From positions 8,814,109 through 8,878,108 of the forward strand of contig CM072165.1 of assembly GCA_036850595.1 (NCBI GenBank): DNA of 64,000 nucleotides. The letters are read 5' to 3'. Below, in pieces: positions 35,101 to 48,300 of this stretch (the first letter of the stretch is position 1; each line of letters starts with the position of its first letter). Source of the stretch: Rhyacichthys aspro. Its lineage: Eukaryota; Chordata; Actinopteri; Gobiiformes; Rhyacichthyidae. The notes under the pieces are model-generated. The model saw only the letters and a program-made list of their open reading frames with translations. It was not told the origin of the DNA and searched no databases. Made by a program: the position numbers and the translations under genes.

Positions 35101-38100
35101 ACAGTGTATTCTCAGGCCCAGCGAGCCTATCGGCGCCATCAGGGGAGAAACCCGAGAGCGCGGCAACAACTCCTGTCACCACATATTCGGGCGGAACCTA
35201 ATATTTGCATAACTGCGTGTCAGATAAGGAAGGAGCCATTATAGCGTGGCACAGCCATAACCAGGGGGCATACAGACAGCAAGGCATTATGGGGGCCTGA
35301 TTGGGGATGGTGCGTGTGGTGATTCCATTAAAGATGGAGGGCAGATGGGAAGTTGCAGCAGAAAAATGTGCCAGACTTTTCATGCATTGAGAGAATTTAT
35401 ATTGTGAGCAGTTTATGAGATCGGTTCTGCCTGGTGTTGTGGAAAACTCAGTGGGGTATGCATACAGTTGATAGTATTGTATTGGAAACTTAGCCAGCCT
35501 TATAATCATAATCCCCTTAACTCATTGCTGCTATGTTTTATGCTAGAAACGCTGATCTTCACTTTAAATTCTGCAGTTTTTTTCACTTATGCAACTAACT
35601 TTTACAGTCAAATAAGAATTATCAACACGGGCAGCTTTCAGCGTGTCACTCCCTCCTTCAGTATGCAGCCACATGATTCTGTCTAGACAATGGCAGACAG
35701 GCAGCTGCCTCCGAGCGCTCATACACTCACTCTCAGCGCCGAGGCGTTCTGTCCTTTTTCACGCGGAGTAGCACCAAAACTAATAGACGAACGCACTCGG
35801 CTTATCAATCAAGCGGCGGAACAGGAAATCAATGGGCACAGGCTAACATTTAGAAGCATCTGACACGTACATATCATCTCAACTGTTGATTTCCTCCGCC
35901 ACAATGATGTCCCAGGGAGACGGCGGCGTGCTGACCTAAATTTGTTTTGACAGGTGTTCACAGCTGCCACTTACGCCCCGTCACCTCGCGAACCCGATCA
36001 CCAGCGGCCCCTCCGAAATCCCTCTTTTCTCCTCTTCCACTGTCAGCGCCCATTTCCCTCTCTTTTGCAACACCTTGACAGTCACTTCCTCGCTTTATCC
36101 TCCTGCATCTTTTTTTAACTCACGGTCCCCCCATCCCACCCCTCCTCCTCCAATAATGAGCGCCAAACACGCAGTTTACGACAACACAAAAGGCGGAGAG
36201 CAAACAATAATTAATGGGAAGAAAACTTTCGGTGTTTTGTCGACAACAAAAGGAGCGAGGATGAAAGGGCGCGCGTGGAAACATCTGGGAAGTGTGACGA
36301 GGACGGGAAGGGGGGGCTTCCAAGTGGGACAGGAAACGCGGAGATGAAAACTCTTCGTGCCTTGTGGGCATATTAACAAATGCTTTAAGAAACAGCCATG
36401 TCTTATTGAGGAGGATGAAGGTTTTTTTGCCACCAAACAATCAAAGAGAATGGGTGAGCAGTGCTTTGGAACAATCTGGGCCTGTATTCAGCAAAGAATC
36501 CACAGGCAGACGGCAATCAGATAATTAGGAAAGCAAATTAAAATAGACAGATAGTGGCTGCTCGCTGGAAGCCATCTTCTCGGTTTCCACTTTTTTTGCT
36601 CTCATGTCCCTCTGCACTTTAAGTTATATCATTGCAATCAACACCAAGATACATTTTCACCACATTAAAAAGACTGTATCTGAGATTTCCTCTAGCCGAG
36701 AAAATGGTTTAAACCCCAAGTATTATATTGTAAAAGCAATAATTTGTGAAAAAAACAGGCTTTATGACTCCATCTACTGTTTATTATAAGGGATTTTAAT
36801 CTCTATTATCTCTAACAATTAAAAAAAATAAAAGCAACAACAGAGAAAACGGCGATGAATACTGTCAACTCAATCACATTCAGTCATGTTTAATGAGGTG
36901 GAGATAATTGCTGTTCTGGTGCTGAAGTCGGGCTAAGCTAAAGCTTAACTCTAAACTTCAGTTTAGTGACATGTATTAGTGTTTTGTGGACGGAAAATTG
37001 GTCCGGATTCATTTTTTTAATAAAAGAGAAGTAGGAGAGGTCCCTTGGCTGCTTTTTGGGGAGAGTGGAATCTGAGACGGGACAAAAAAAGAAAATCAGG
37101 TAGTGGAGCTTTAATGGATCTCATGTCAGATATTTTTCCTCTTCACCAAAATGACATGATGTATCCATTATACTATACATTATACATATCTCTGTCCGGT
37201 TACTGGCGATTGGCCGTTGGCATTATTTGCTCAAAGTCAGGAGGTCAACAACTCTCAGCTCATGGCCTCGGGCTGAACGTAAAGATTGGCCAGAGCAGGT
37301 TTTCCCTTCCATCGCCGAGCACAGCCGAGCACATCCAATGCACTAGTACATGAGTCTTCATCACGAGGAGTCCATCATTTAGTTTCCTCACATTCGTCTG
37401 AATCCACTCGATGTATGCAGGGAACACTCCTGTAAATGTAACGCTATGCTGTGGTCGACGATGACTTTCAAAAATCATCCGAAAGCACGTCAAGTGTCAG
37501 TGTCAGCCGAACTTCTCTGTCCCGCTCGATGTAAGCCTTTTAAAGTCGACGTGCTGGATGTTTAGTGCAATTACAGCCCCGCTAATTACTACCCCAGCCA
37601 CTTTAATTACCTCTAAGTGACATAGGATCACAGTTTGAAACATTTTACTGACAAAGAGCTTTTAAATAATATTTGGAAATGATGTTTACAGGCATTTAAT
37701 TTTTGGTAGATGTACAGCGTGTGTCAGAAAAGTCAATAAATGTCACGCTAAATAATGTAGCATGATTTTTTAGCACTCTGCATACTTATGGAAGCTTAGT
37801 TTAGCATAAAAGATCACACTTGACTGCTCCATTCAGACATCAGTCCAACTCTTAACCGCATGGGAATTGTATTGTCTAATATAAAGCAGAGATAAACCCA
37901 TAATAAAAACGTCTACACATGGCCACTACTTCAGTTCCCACACACGCATCATAAAAGCACACTCTGTTTATTGGTTCTATGTTGACATTTGAGAGCTGAC
38001 CTTTGAAATCAAACGGTGGCACAGGCAGGGACCAGGGATGGCATTAATGAGGGAATTTGGTGCGCGGTGTCGATTTAAAAGTCCATTAACTTTGCAGAGC

Positions 38101-41100
38101 TTTCTGCATACCAACTCCGCTCTGTGCCCACCGCGGCTAATTGCCATTCTGCGTAGGGACGGCTATTAAAGTTCCCCGTTTAGCCAAGCGCAGAGGTTCC
38201 TATAGGTACACCTCGAGATGATATAAGCCTTTCCAAATAAATAAGATAAAGGGGGGAAACCGGTCTACAAGGACAACTGATTCCGCATGCTGAGCGGTGT
38301 AGTTAGCGGCAGATGTTATCGAGACGTAAATTCCTGATCCCCTCTGTGCAATTTCCATGTTTTGTCTCTTGAAATCGCAGCAAATCATCAGCGGAGGGAG
38401 GGTGAGGCGGCGACAGAGAGGAATAAATCCACAAACAAAACAAAACAAAAAAAAAGATGATGATGATGGAGTCGATAAAGTGCATTTTCTCCTGTTTGTT
38501 TTGAGGGGAAGTTTGAGTCATTTACTTGGTGCTTTTTGCTCTGATAATAACAGATAACAGAGGGAGAGAGGAGTGTCTTTTCAAAACGGATGGCTCTGTC
38601 TTGAACCCTACCAGCGTTCTCGAGTTTGCAATCTCTCTGTCTCACCTTCCACTAACCAGCAGAAAACTCAGTTTATTCTTTGTTTGTCTTATTTCCTACT
38701 GAAATAATTAGCGTATTAGTGTAAAATCACAGCAGCTATTAATCGGTCATTTGTTGATTATATTTCAAAACATGTAAACACTCGTTATTTAATAGTCTTC
38801 AGTATGTAAATATGTCAGTGTTATAGGAGAACTTTTTTGATTTGAGCCAGCTCATTTCCATTCACTCTCCCGCCAACTTGAAATGTGTCCCGAGTGCTCA
38901 GATCTGCGTTTGTGACACAATGAGCACATTCACACCTGGCGTTAATGCTGGACATTCAGGACACTCAGTGAAACCCGAGTGAAGGCGTCAGTCATGTCAT
39001 CAATGCCAGGTCTTTTTAGTGAGATACTGTGAGCAAGTGTGACTGACAGGTTTGAGCGGACAGAAATAAAGTGACATGGCAGCTTCCCACCAACCCACAC
39101 CTTTCACTGTCTGTGTGCTGTTCAGGGGTAAGGCACTAGAGAACATGAATTCACATTAAGATAAATGAAAAGCTTGTCAATTACCATATGATTTCAATTC
39201 TGCCCATTGAATCTGTTTGACTTTGATGCTCTAAACAAGAAAAGTTGAGCCCTGAAGTTGAGATATATCTTGTGCTGAACTTTGTTGAACTTTCGCTTCT
39301 ATATAGAGCTATAGAGTAAGCTGCTGTCTGTGGTGCTGAAAGGCTAAGCACTGCCCCCCCCCACGTGGCTGACCGGGACCGGACTCAGAAAGTTCACCTC
39401 TGTGTGTGCCTGTGTGAGCGCGCTCGCCGTTTGTTTGCTTGCGAGTGCGTTTAGTGTGCGCCTGTGTGTTTACGCTCATCTAAGACTCTTCCAGAGCCTC
39501 CTGTCTTTGTGTTTGCCCTCAGGGCTCCCCTTCATTTCGCCTTCACTGAGGGGAAGCCATGTGTAAAGATGCAGCTCGCCCCGTTCCCACAACAAGACAC
39601 ACAACACAAAGAGCAAACACGGGCTTCCACTGCTGCTCACTCAGCTCTATTACATGTCAGACTGTGCCACAGCCGAAAAAAGCCATCTCCTGTTTTTGCA
39701 AACGCTGTTTAATGAAGATAAGACACTTTGTTTTTGTAGACTCTTCCCAAGCAGAATGTCCTGAGGGAAGTTGTGTATGCATCAGCTTTGAAAGACTTTA
39801 TATTTATTGTCATAATGTATAGAAATGTGTGCGTTTTTCTGTAAAATGAAGCCATCTTTTCTAGAAGTTCCCATTCCATCTGACAGCAGCAAATTGCTCA
39901 CACCAGGTAACTTTTGCTAAATATTCCATGATGCTTCTGGGTATCTTTTCATCTGCAGCAGATGTTAGTGAATCCACGCGGATGCCTGAATGGCATACCC
40001 TGCTCACATTATTTGCTCCTAAAAAAAACAAAAAGCAAATTGAATGAAACACATCCAAACACATGGCAATACCCTGTGTGTGTTTTGGAACTGATAGGAT
40101 TCACTGGAGATAATAGAGACCTACGGGGGACTTTTTTGCGATGGGAGGATGTGCGGCATAAAGGAAGCGGCGCACAAAAGCAGGACTGAGCTTTTTTACA
40201 CGGGCCTTCATGAAGACCGAGCATGGCTCACGCTGTAGTTCCGCCATATGCACCAGTTTGTAGCTTGCCAAGTTTGTAGCTTGTATGTGGGCCTTTCTTT
40301 GCCGTGTTAAAGCCCCTTCCTCTGATTTTTCTTGCCGTAAAACTTGACAAGTGACAAGACTGAAGAGCAATTAGGCTGTCAGGGGGAGTTTTTTGATAGT
40401 GGTGGTTCTTCCTTCCGAGGACATCTGCTGCCATCAGCTTCTATCAGATGAATATGCCTTTTGAATCAAAGAGAAGCGCATCTTTGACAAAGTTCGTCAA
40501 AGACACAGCCTTTAGTGCAAATGGGATTATGCACTGCACCTGATAGATTCTACTCAGCAATGTGTGCCCTGGAAAATTCCTCTCACTCTTCTCAATGGTA
40601 TCTTCAAATATTGAAAATGCTCATTTAGTCCATTTATACAGTTGGCTTTTGGCACCAGGCGATGTACTTTTCATTGGCTTCCATCACATTCTTTAATTTG
40701 GACATCATGCTGTCTGGAGTATTGGATTCAAAGAGGGAAGAAGCAGAGAGGGGGAGATTGATGCGTGCGGGGTTCAGACAGAAATGGTAAGAGGTTCGGG
40801 AATAAATTGCGCTACGGAGAGAAAGAGACTGAGTAATGGCGGGAGGGTCTGGGTGGTGCGTGGGTCCTGCCGATAACTGATAGAAACACAGCGAGGTCTC
40901 CGCTGTCAACGAAAGCCAATTTAAAGCCCACTCGTCCATTAATCCCGAAGCTGTGATAACCCAACCATAGCCCAGTGCGTACTCACATAATTCTACTACC
41001 TCTTTCTCTATTGACAGCTCTCAGTGCAACCCCAAAACGACTCTGATAACAAGGCTTTCATATCAAGCTGGTCCATTATTAAGATGCGCCGAGGTTTGGA

Positions 41101-43209
41101 GAGCGCCGGGGCTTCTTTGTCACAGTTTGTCACTGTCTCTGATTCAAAGAGGGAGGTCTGAAGTCGGTAAAGGATATGTGCTTAGAGGGAAGTGGCGCTG
41201 AGGCAACATTCGGAGGCTCAGAGATGATCGGAGAGCAAAATATACAGTCTGGGGGTGAAGTGACTTGTAGTGTTTTATGAGCTCCTTCAGAGGCGAAGGT
41301 GGGTGGCAAGAGCGCAGAGAGGGATAAATATTCAGTTTGAAAATGAAGAATCTGCGGCGTGAATTATGTATTCATGGATTTTCAGGCTAGGAAACACGAG
41401 GAGATGCACAGTAAAAGGGAGAGTTAGAAAGAGAGTAGAAGGAGGGGGATCTCTTGACAATCCACCGAGAAACCTACTCCATTTGTCATCCGTTGGCGAT
41501 GGGAAAAGGTTTTACTCGCGGTGAAGGCCTGACCTTTGTTTTACATGTCCCCTAAGTCGATGTCAGAACATTTATCAACGCGCCGGAAGGTGAAAATGGA
41601 GACGTCCTAATGTGGAACTTCTTACTCCCCGACAACTTGATAGATGTCTTTATTTATCCTTCTGTAAAAGTCATGACGGCGTTTCAAAGTCCACCCGCCC
41701 ACATCACGAGTCTCTTTTGTGAACTTTCCTGCTCGACTCGCGCGCTCTGATGATCGCGAGGTAAAGTGGAGATCAGTCGGAGGTGCGTCGCGGACGTAAT
41801 GGCGGCTTTGCTCCCCGAGAAGGTGCGTTTAAAGGGGATTAGTTGTGTGCAGACAAGGTCCCCCTCCCCCAGGCCTTTGATGCCTAATGATGGGCGGACG
41901 CTGGGATTGAGCTGGCACTGTGTGGGCCAGATGAAAGGGGAGCTTTAGACAGGGATCTGCTGCTTTCCTCCTGAGATCTCTCCTTTCTCCTCCACCCATC
42001 CATCCATCCATTCATCTCTCACTCCTTCATTAGAAAAGAGTCCTGTTGTGTTATCACTCATATAGTTCAATATCGTTTCCTATTCTTGTGGTTTGAACAT
42101 GCATAATCCCAAACCTCACAGCTTCAAATCTCTGGTTGACTAATGGGATATGCTCACCATCCTTCATTTCAAAAGCACCTGATTTGCGTTTTACTCATAT
42201 GGAGCGCCATTAACTGCAATCTCTTTCCTGTTTATTTGCATAGAGTTTGTTTATGGCACCGTTTCTCTTCGAAACCTTCCACCACTTCCCGTCTCCTCTT
42301 CCTCGTTTGCGCCACGAAGCTCATTAAAATAAAATAGCACAGGAATTTCCCTATTCAATTAACCGTTCAGGTCATGTTCGAACTCTGGCTCCCTCTACTC
42401 TGCCGTTCTCTTGATCATCCTCTCTCTGTGGGGAATTATGTGCTTCTAATCCATCAATTAAGGATATCAGTGCATCGCTTCTCTGGCCCATTAGGAGCTG
42501 TGTCATCGTATGACTAGTATATAACCCCTCCACTCGCCTGAGCCCCGATGAAAATCAAATCCAATCTGTTTCTTGAGCTGTGTGGCGCTGGCTTCACACC
42601 TCTGTCCACCTCATGGTTCGATCTTACATGTCGAGGTTCACATCTTGGGTTTTTATCAATGTTTTCTGACTCACTATATTGTTGATGTGTTTTAAAAAGA
42701 TCTCTGATATTCACAGAGGTAAATATATTTTTTGATATGAAAAAAAAGCCTTTATAAATGATTAGAGATGATAATAGTGGCAATGACCTCCCACTATTGT
42801 GATTTCTTTTTTTAATTTAATTTACTTCAAACCATGTTTGTGTGTGTAAACTGGGGATATCTGGTGACACTATTGACACAGTGTGTAATTACATTAGTAT
42901 AAAACTATATGCATTTATCTTGATAATAACTGACAACTAAAGCTCCATAGAACTCAGTGGATGGAGCCATTTTAGTCATTACTATCTGTTTCACATTTTG
43001 CCAACTGCTCAAAGCATATAAACTACTTGGCTGCAGGAGAAGCACGCTTCTGTTTCTTTTTAAGCACACAATCTTTCATGAAGGTTTAGTGCTTTTATAA
43101 ACTACATTGATTCAAAATTGATTCACCTATAGGAACAAACTAATGCACAGCCACGGCATGACCCTACAGTACCATACTATAGCTGTTCCATAGTGGCACT
43201 GGGGTAAGA
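32132..43209. other. intergenic desert (part 4)
   Basis: About 11 kb with no recognised gene. It holds a TA run at 33873-33887, a CCAT run at 41994-42015 and GC-richer blocks at about 35690-36350 and 41690-41840. Homeodomain-motif clusters occur at about 37570-37620 (CTAATTACTACC, TTTAATTACC) and 38080-38180 (CTAATTGCC). These suggest conserved enhancers, which cannot be confirmed without alignment. Confidence 0.4.
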
Positions 43210-43320
43210 GTCACCCCACAGCAAGAAGGTCCTGAGGTCGTCTCCTGGTCTGTGTGGAGTTTACATGTTCAGTGTTTTTTTTCTCCAGGTACTCTGGTTT
43301 ACCCCAACAACATCAAAACA
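43210..43320 (+). repeat. interspersed repeat fragment (retroposon-like)
   Basis: Reads CACCCCACAGCAAGAAGGTC, then TGTGTGGAGTTTACATGTTC and CTCCAGGTACTCTGGTTTAC. It matches from memory a common vertebrate/fish repeat containing 'cacagcaagaaggtcctgg' and 'tctgtgtggagtttgcatgttctcc'. The exact family is not assigned. Confidence 0.5.
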
Positions 43321-43591
43321 AATGCTCTGTAGTCTCTGCTTAGTAACATATTTAATTACTGATGCAAGTTCTGGAGAGGGTTCCTGGTCAAGATGCAGAG
43401 AATACATTTCCACTTGGGATAATATAAATAACTTAACTTGCTCTAAAAAAGACAAGTGTAAAGTTTGGAATTTCCATCTCTTTTGCCAAACAAGGCCAAA
43501 AGCTACACACCCCACCTATCAAGTACATTTAAGAAAAATGTTTTTCTTCTTTGTTTTATAGGATACAACTAAGAGATGGCTTATAATACTA

Positions 43592-44034
43592 CAGAGGTGG
43601 CAAAAGTATTCACATTCTGTACTTGAGTAGAAGTACAGACACCTGTGTTAAAAACAACTGTTAAAAGTAGTAATTCTACTTTTAAAGTGAAAGTTAAAAA
43701 GTACATTCTCTGAAATGTACTTTAGTAAAAATATTAGTAGTTTGCTGTTTCAATTTAGGTTTCAAGTTCAGACAGAATAATCAAGACAGAACCAATGTTT
43801 TTTGCAATTGCACCTTCTCTTATTTTGGCGGTGCTTGACTTCCCCTCTCTCTTGTTAGTTACGTCTTTTACATCGTGTTGTTGTCTGCGGAGGATGTAAA
43901 AGTTACAAGGCTGTTCTGTCAATGTAAGGAGGTGAAAGTTTAGATATTTGTGTTAAAGTAGGTTGTAAAAGTAAAAAGTCGGCAGATAAATCAATACTCA
44001 AGTAAAGTAATGGTAGAAATACTTCCCAACTCTG
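43592..44034. mobile_element. Tol2-like non-autonomous hAT element
   Basis: Its left end reads CAGAGGTGGCAAAAGTATTC, followed by many 'AGTA/TACTT' words (GTACTTGAGTAGAAGTAC). Its right end reads ACTCAAGTAAAGTAATGGT and finishes CTTCCCAACTCTG. This is the pattern of fish Tol2-like MITEs (CAGAGGTG...CTCTG termini). The flanks share an imperfect TAATAC (left TAATACTA, right TTTAATAC). At 443 bp it cannot encode a transposase. Confidence 0.7.
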
Positions 44035-45371
44035 TTTAATACGTACCTATTGTTCAACTTTACATGATCAACAGCACAATACTTTTTAACATTATCTTAT
44101 ACTGAATACTGCTGTCATGTGCATTCACCACATTCACATGACCGTATTGATCTCCCATGGTGCTTCTGCCTGGTGTCACCAATCTTACTCAGCTTCTGTA
44201 TTCTTCCTATTCATTTGAGCCCCAGTGTTCCACCCTATGCCTGTAGAAGATGTGATTTTTTTCATATTCCTCCCACTGTTCAATATTGACCTCCTTATTG
44301 CTGTACAGTGGCAATGCAACACTAGATGCCCTTCCGTTTCAGACATTTTGACTTTTCCACTGATCACATAACATCATTATACCATTAGTACAGAGCATTT
44401 TTGATGTGTAAATAAATGAGCGGTATTTTTTACATGATGATCCTGCAGCCCTTAAACCCAGCCTGATGCTAATAAGGCAATGTGTCCTCTGTTCAAAAAA
44501 TAAAGTTTGAAAGGTGTGGAGTTTTCATTCCGGGGATCAAAGAGCTGAAAATAATGAGGTCTTGTTTACTAATGGCTGCAGGCGATGGGTTTTTGATTCC
44601 TGCAAACGCTGTGTGTCCTGAGTTTGCATGCGGCAGCCAAAGGTGAACTATCTGTAAATGGATTTGTTAAAACATTGCAGATAATCGCCCGGCGTGCCTC
44701 TCAGACCGACCGAACGAAGACAGAGAGCAAGGGGGATCCATCTGATTGAAGAAAGAACCATTTGTTGTGTTGTAAAAGATTAATGAGCCACTGAGTTAGA
44801 AGAGAGGAGAATTCGCCGAGATGTTTTCTTTTTCTTTTTTTGTTTTTGATTGCATTTAGCATGATTCACTTCTAATGCGTCACCCGAGCACCCACTCAGA
44901 TCTTACTGTCACCTCTTCTTGAACACATAAACTTTCTTAAGGGAGTCAAACGCAAGAGCCGACTCCTGAGAATGGCCCATCAATATTTCATGGCCCCGGC
45001 CCGTAGGTTAGCGCACCCACCAGGCACGCCGCTAATTGAAAAGGACAGGGCTACACTGATTGTGAGAGGCCGAGTCTTTGAAGTGGGCTTCTTTCATTTT
45101 TAAATGTTTAAGCAGCACCTGCCGAGTCTCGGCGTGGAACGGCGAAGCGGCTCGCAGACCCTCGACTTTGTGCCAAAGTGAGACCTCTTAATTCAGGGTC
45201 TTTTTATTCAGATGAGCAGCTGCTTAGGAGCGATGAAAAATGTATAAACTCATATTCGTGGAGAAAATCAACTAAAGGAGCTAGAGTTGGAAGAGCAATA
45301 ATCCAAGAAATATGGTTATAGCTGAATAAAATGGATGTTGTAGCAGGGTATAATCACAGAAAATAACACTC
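44035..45371. other. intergenic desert (part 5)
   Basis: No gene was recognised. The segment 44930-45180 is of higher complexity and CpG-richer than its flanks, with CGCTAATTG in it, and may be a conserved non-coding element. Confidence 0.4.
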
Positions 45372-45788
45372 AGGTTTTAGGTGGAGTTGAAAAGGCTTTC
45401 AGTTGGATTTGAACAGGTTTTAGATGGATTTCAACAGGTTTTAGATGGATTTAAATAGGTTGTAGTTGGATTTGAACAGGTTGTAGATTGATTCGAAGAG
45501 GTTTTAGTTGGATTTGAACAGGTTGTGGTTGGATTTGAACAGGTTTTAGTTGGATTTGAATAGGTTTTAGTTGGATTTGAACAGGTTTTAGATGGATTTG
45601 AACAGGTTTTAGATGGATTTGAACAGGTTTTAGTTGGATTTGAACAGATTGTATTTGTCTCTGTCGCAAAAATCAAATCCATTTAAAACCCTTTCAAATC
45701 CATTTAAAACCATCTCAAATCCATCTTAAACCTATTGAAATCAATCTAAAAACCTGTTCAAATCCTTCTAAAACCTGTTCAAATCCTA
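45372..45788. repeat. 21-bp minisatellite in inverted arms (hAT-derived)
   Basis: The left arm (45372-45655) is a tandem array of about 14 units of consensus CAGGTTTTAGTTGGATTTGA plus A, period 21 bp. The right arm (45673-45788) carries the same unit in reverse complement. The arms could pair into a long hairpin. The reading frame seen on the minus strand (a CSNPTKT heptad repeat) is a by-product of the 21-bp period. No hAT terminus is visible on this copy. Confidence 0.8.
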
Positions 45789-46214
45789 CACTTCTTTCGT
45801 TCCAGTACTTTTTGTTCTTTCAACAACTGCTCCTTTCTGAATTGAAGAAGACTGCATAAAGAGTATATAATTATGTTTCCATGGTAGCTGTAGTTATAGA
45901 TGGATTAAGGAGATTAATGTGAAGTCACTGTGAATGTCTTAAACTGAATAAAGTAAAAGTAGTTAATCCCCATCCGCCCCTCCTCCTACCCCAGCTGAAT
46001 CACTCATCTGCACTTTCTCCGCACCTGGGCTATTTTCTCTCAGTCCATCTTTACTCGCCCTAAATAGCTTATGCGCTGACTTGAAGGATTTTAGCCGAGT
46101 GTGTGTGAGTGTGTGTTTAATGTAGTTGTTGAGTATTAGCTCGGCTCTAAAGGACTCCTGACACGTGGCTTTGTGACTTCACTCCACTGGAAGTTGTTTT
46201 GCACACATCCATGT

Positions 46215-46730
46215 CTTGGCTTACTAATGATATGATAAGAATCCTTTCAGGGGCCAAAGATAGTCACATTTGGAAGATTCTTATGAAAGTATTTTATGGA
46301 AGCAGGTTTAAGATGGTTCTGAACAGGTTGTAGATGGATTTAAACAGGTTTTATTGGGATCAGAATATGGTTTAGTTGGATCTGAACAGGTTTTAGATGC
46401 ATTTTAACAGGTTTTAGTCAGATTTGAATAGGTTTAAGTCAGATCTGAACAGGCTTGAGTTGGATTTCAACTGGTTTTAGATGCATCTCAACAGGTTTTG
46501 GGTGGATTTGAACTTTTTTTGTAGCAAGAATCCATTGAAAACCCTTTCAAATCCAATTAAAACCTGTTCAAATTCACCAAAACCTGTTGAAATCCATCTT
46601 AAACCTGTTGAAATTCAATTAAAAACCTAATTAAAACCTAGTGCCAAAAATATCACCTTCTAAATGTATTAAAGGGCCACATAAAACATTGCTAAGGGCC
46701 ACATTTAGCCCGTGGGCCTTGTGTTGTAGC
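46215..46730. mobile_element. hAT-derived element with 21-bp minisatellite, partial
   Basis: The left flank (TTTCAGGGGCCAAAGATAGT) aligns by eye with the equivalent part of the element at 62672. Forward 21-bp units run over about 46305-46515 and reverse units over about 46530-46640. The right end carries GGGCCACATTTAGCCCGTGG, the sub-terminal sequence of the same family. The left terminus and target duplication were not found. Confidence 0.65.
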
Positions 46731-48199
46731 TGCAGCTGCTACCCAGTTGGATCAGTGCGGACTGACTGCTGGCTGCTGCCCCTGCTGTAACTCCATCTCC
46801 TGTGCTGCTCTTGCCCTACATGCCTGTGCTGCTGTATAAAGATCTGCTGACGGTGTGCCAGCCTCCCCTTCGAGACACAGCTCCCTATCTTTTGTCACTC
46901 TCTCTTTCTCTCTTTCTCCCGGGGGTGATTTTTCAACTCCATCTTGTGTTATTTCATTTCTCCCACTCTCCACTCCGACTCGATATGTTGATAAGGGGCA
47001 GGAGAGGAGCCCTGCATTTGTTCCTGAGTTGAGCTGAGGAACATTTAGTGCTGATAAAGACGGAGCAAGTTTAGTGAAGTGAGGGGAGAGGCTGGCAGGT
47101 GAGAAAGGGAGGTGTATATATTTTTTTCTTTTTTTTTTTTTTATACCTTCCCCAGCTGAAGTAGCAGGGCTGACTTGCCAGAACCGCAGAGAGTGTAGTC
47201 TTTAGAGGCTCTTTTTGAAGTTGAGCCTGAGGATTACCACGGTTGCTTCCTCAGCAGTGGCAAACCTGTGTCTGATTCCTGAGACAGGGAGGAAGAGGCA
47301 TACAGAGGAAGAGGAGGAGGAGGAGGAGGAGGCACGCTGCAGAGAGGAAGCTAAACCCCAGGGAAATGGCGAACGTATGCAGCTGAAAGACGCCCGTGTG
47401 CCATGACAAAAGCACGGAGGGAGATACGGAGACAACGGCGGCAGAGAATCGTGCTGACGAATGCTAATGTGAAGATTCATGAGTCAGTCATTACTCACGA
47501 GCTTCTTCATTATTTAATAACATGATTTAATAATTCCCCGGTGAATCTAGGTTAGCCAGTCCTATTTCGTGTGGCAGCCTCATGACTTATGATCCGTCAA
47601 AATCAAGGTCCATTCGTCCAGCTGCATTGTGTCCTGTGAGGTTAATGTTAGGTTTTAACGAAAAGCTAAAAGACATATTAGCCATATTTTAGCTCTGATA
47701 TGCTTTATATTCACGAGTTTGGCTCTGCACTAGTTTGAGTTTGAAAAGCACCTTGCATATGCTGAATGTACATTGACATAAGGCCAGAAAATGAAATCTG
47801 ACTGCATGCGTGTTAACGTCACATGTTCTCCTGTCAGTTTTCCTCTTCTTATCTGGCGGTCAGTGCTCGGTGTTGCCTGAGGGTGGTGGAAGTGATAGTG
47901 CTGTGTGTGCTCCTTAGCAAAGGAAGTGTGGGGTGGGCTTGTTTTTCTTCATATGTGAGCTGGATGAGGGAAAAATAGCATCGCAGCTCAGATCAGTTCT
48001 AGATGCGGTCGGTGGACTTTCCGGCCTCTTGTGTCTGCCAGGAAAAGCAGTGGCGGGGGGCAATTGGGTTTTTATGTTGAGCAGTGTAGCCCTTTCTTTG
48101 GATTTTGGTGTTACAAGAAGGATCTCAGATTTGTTACAAAAAAGAATGATGTACTTAAAATGTAGTAGATTCATGTTAAAATATAAGCTACCTGAGATG
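46731..48199. other. intergenic desert (part 6)
   Basis: No gene was recognised. A CT-rich/T-rich stretch lies at about 46880-47150 and a GAG trinucleotide run at 47305-47332. Open frames here follow the simple sequence. Confidence 0.45.
47305..47332. repeat. (GAG)n microsatellite
   Basis: A GAG/AGG trinucleotide run. It explains the Glu-rich frame on the + strand and the Ser-rich frame on the - strand. Confidence 0.9.
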
Positions 48200-48300
48200 G
48201 TCGTCCAATAACTGGAAGGTTGATGGTGTATTAATGGATCAATAAACCTTTATGTAAAGCGCTTTGAGTGCCCGAAAAGGTAGAAAAGCACTATATACTG
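48200..48300 (+). repeat. interspersed repeat tail (SINE/LINE-like)
   Basis: Contains GTAAAGCGCTTTGAGTGCCC, then GAAAAGGTAGAAAAGC and ACTATATA. It closely resembles the recurrent fish repeat 'gtaaagcgctttgagtg...agaaaagcgctatata'. The upstream CCAATAACTGGAAGGTTG also fits that family. Only the 3' part is recognisable. Confidence 0.6.

Noticed and set aside
45431..45682. Minus-strand frames with heptapeptide repeats (CSNPTKT-like and VQIQLKP-like)
   Set aside because: They are by-products of a 21-bp minisatellite: the period is a multiple of three and stops are rare in the unit. No start context or conserved domain is present.
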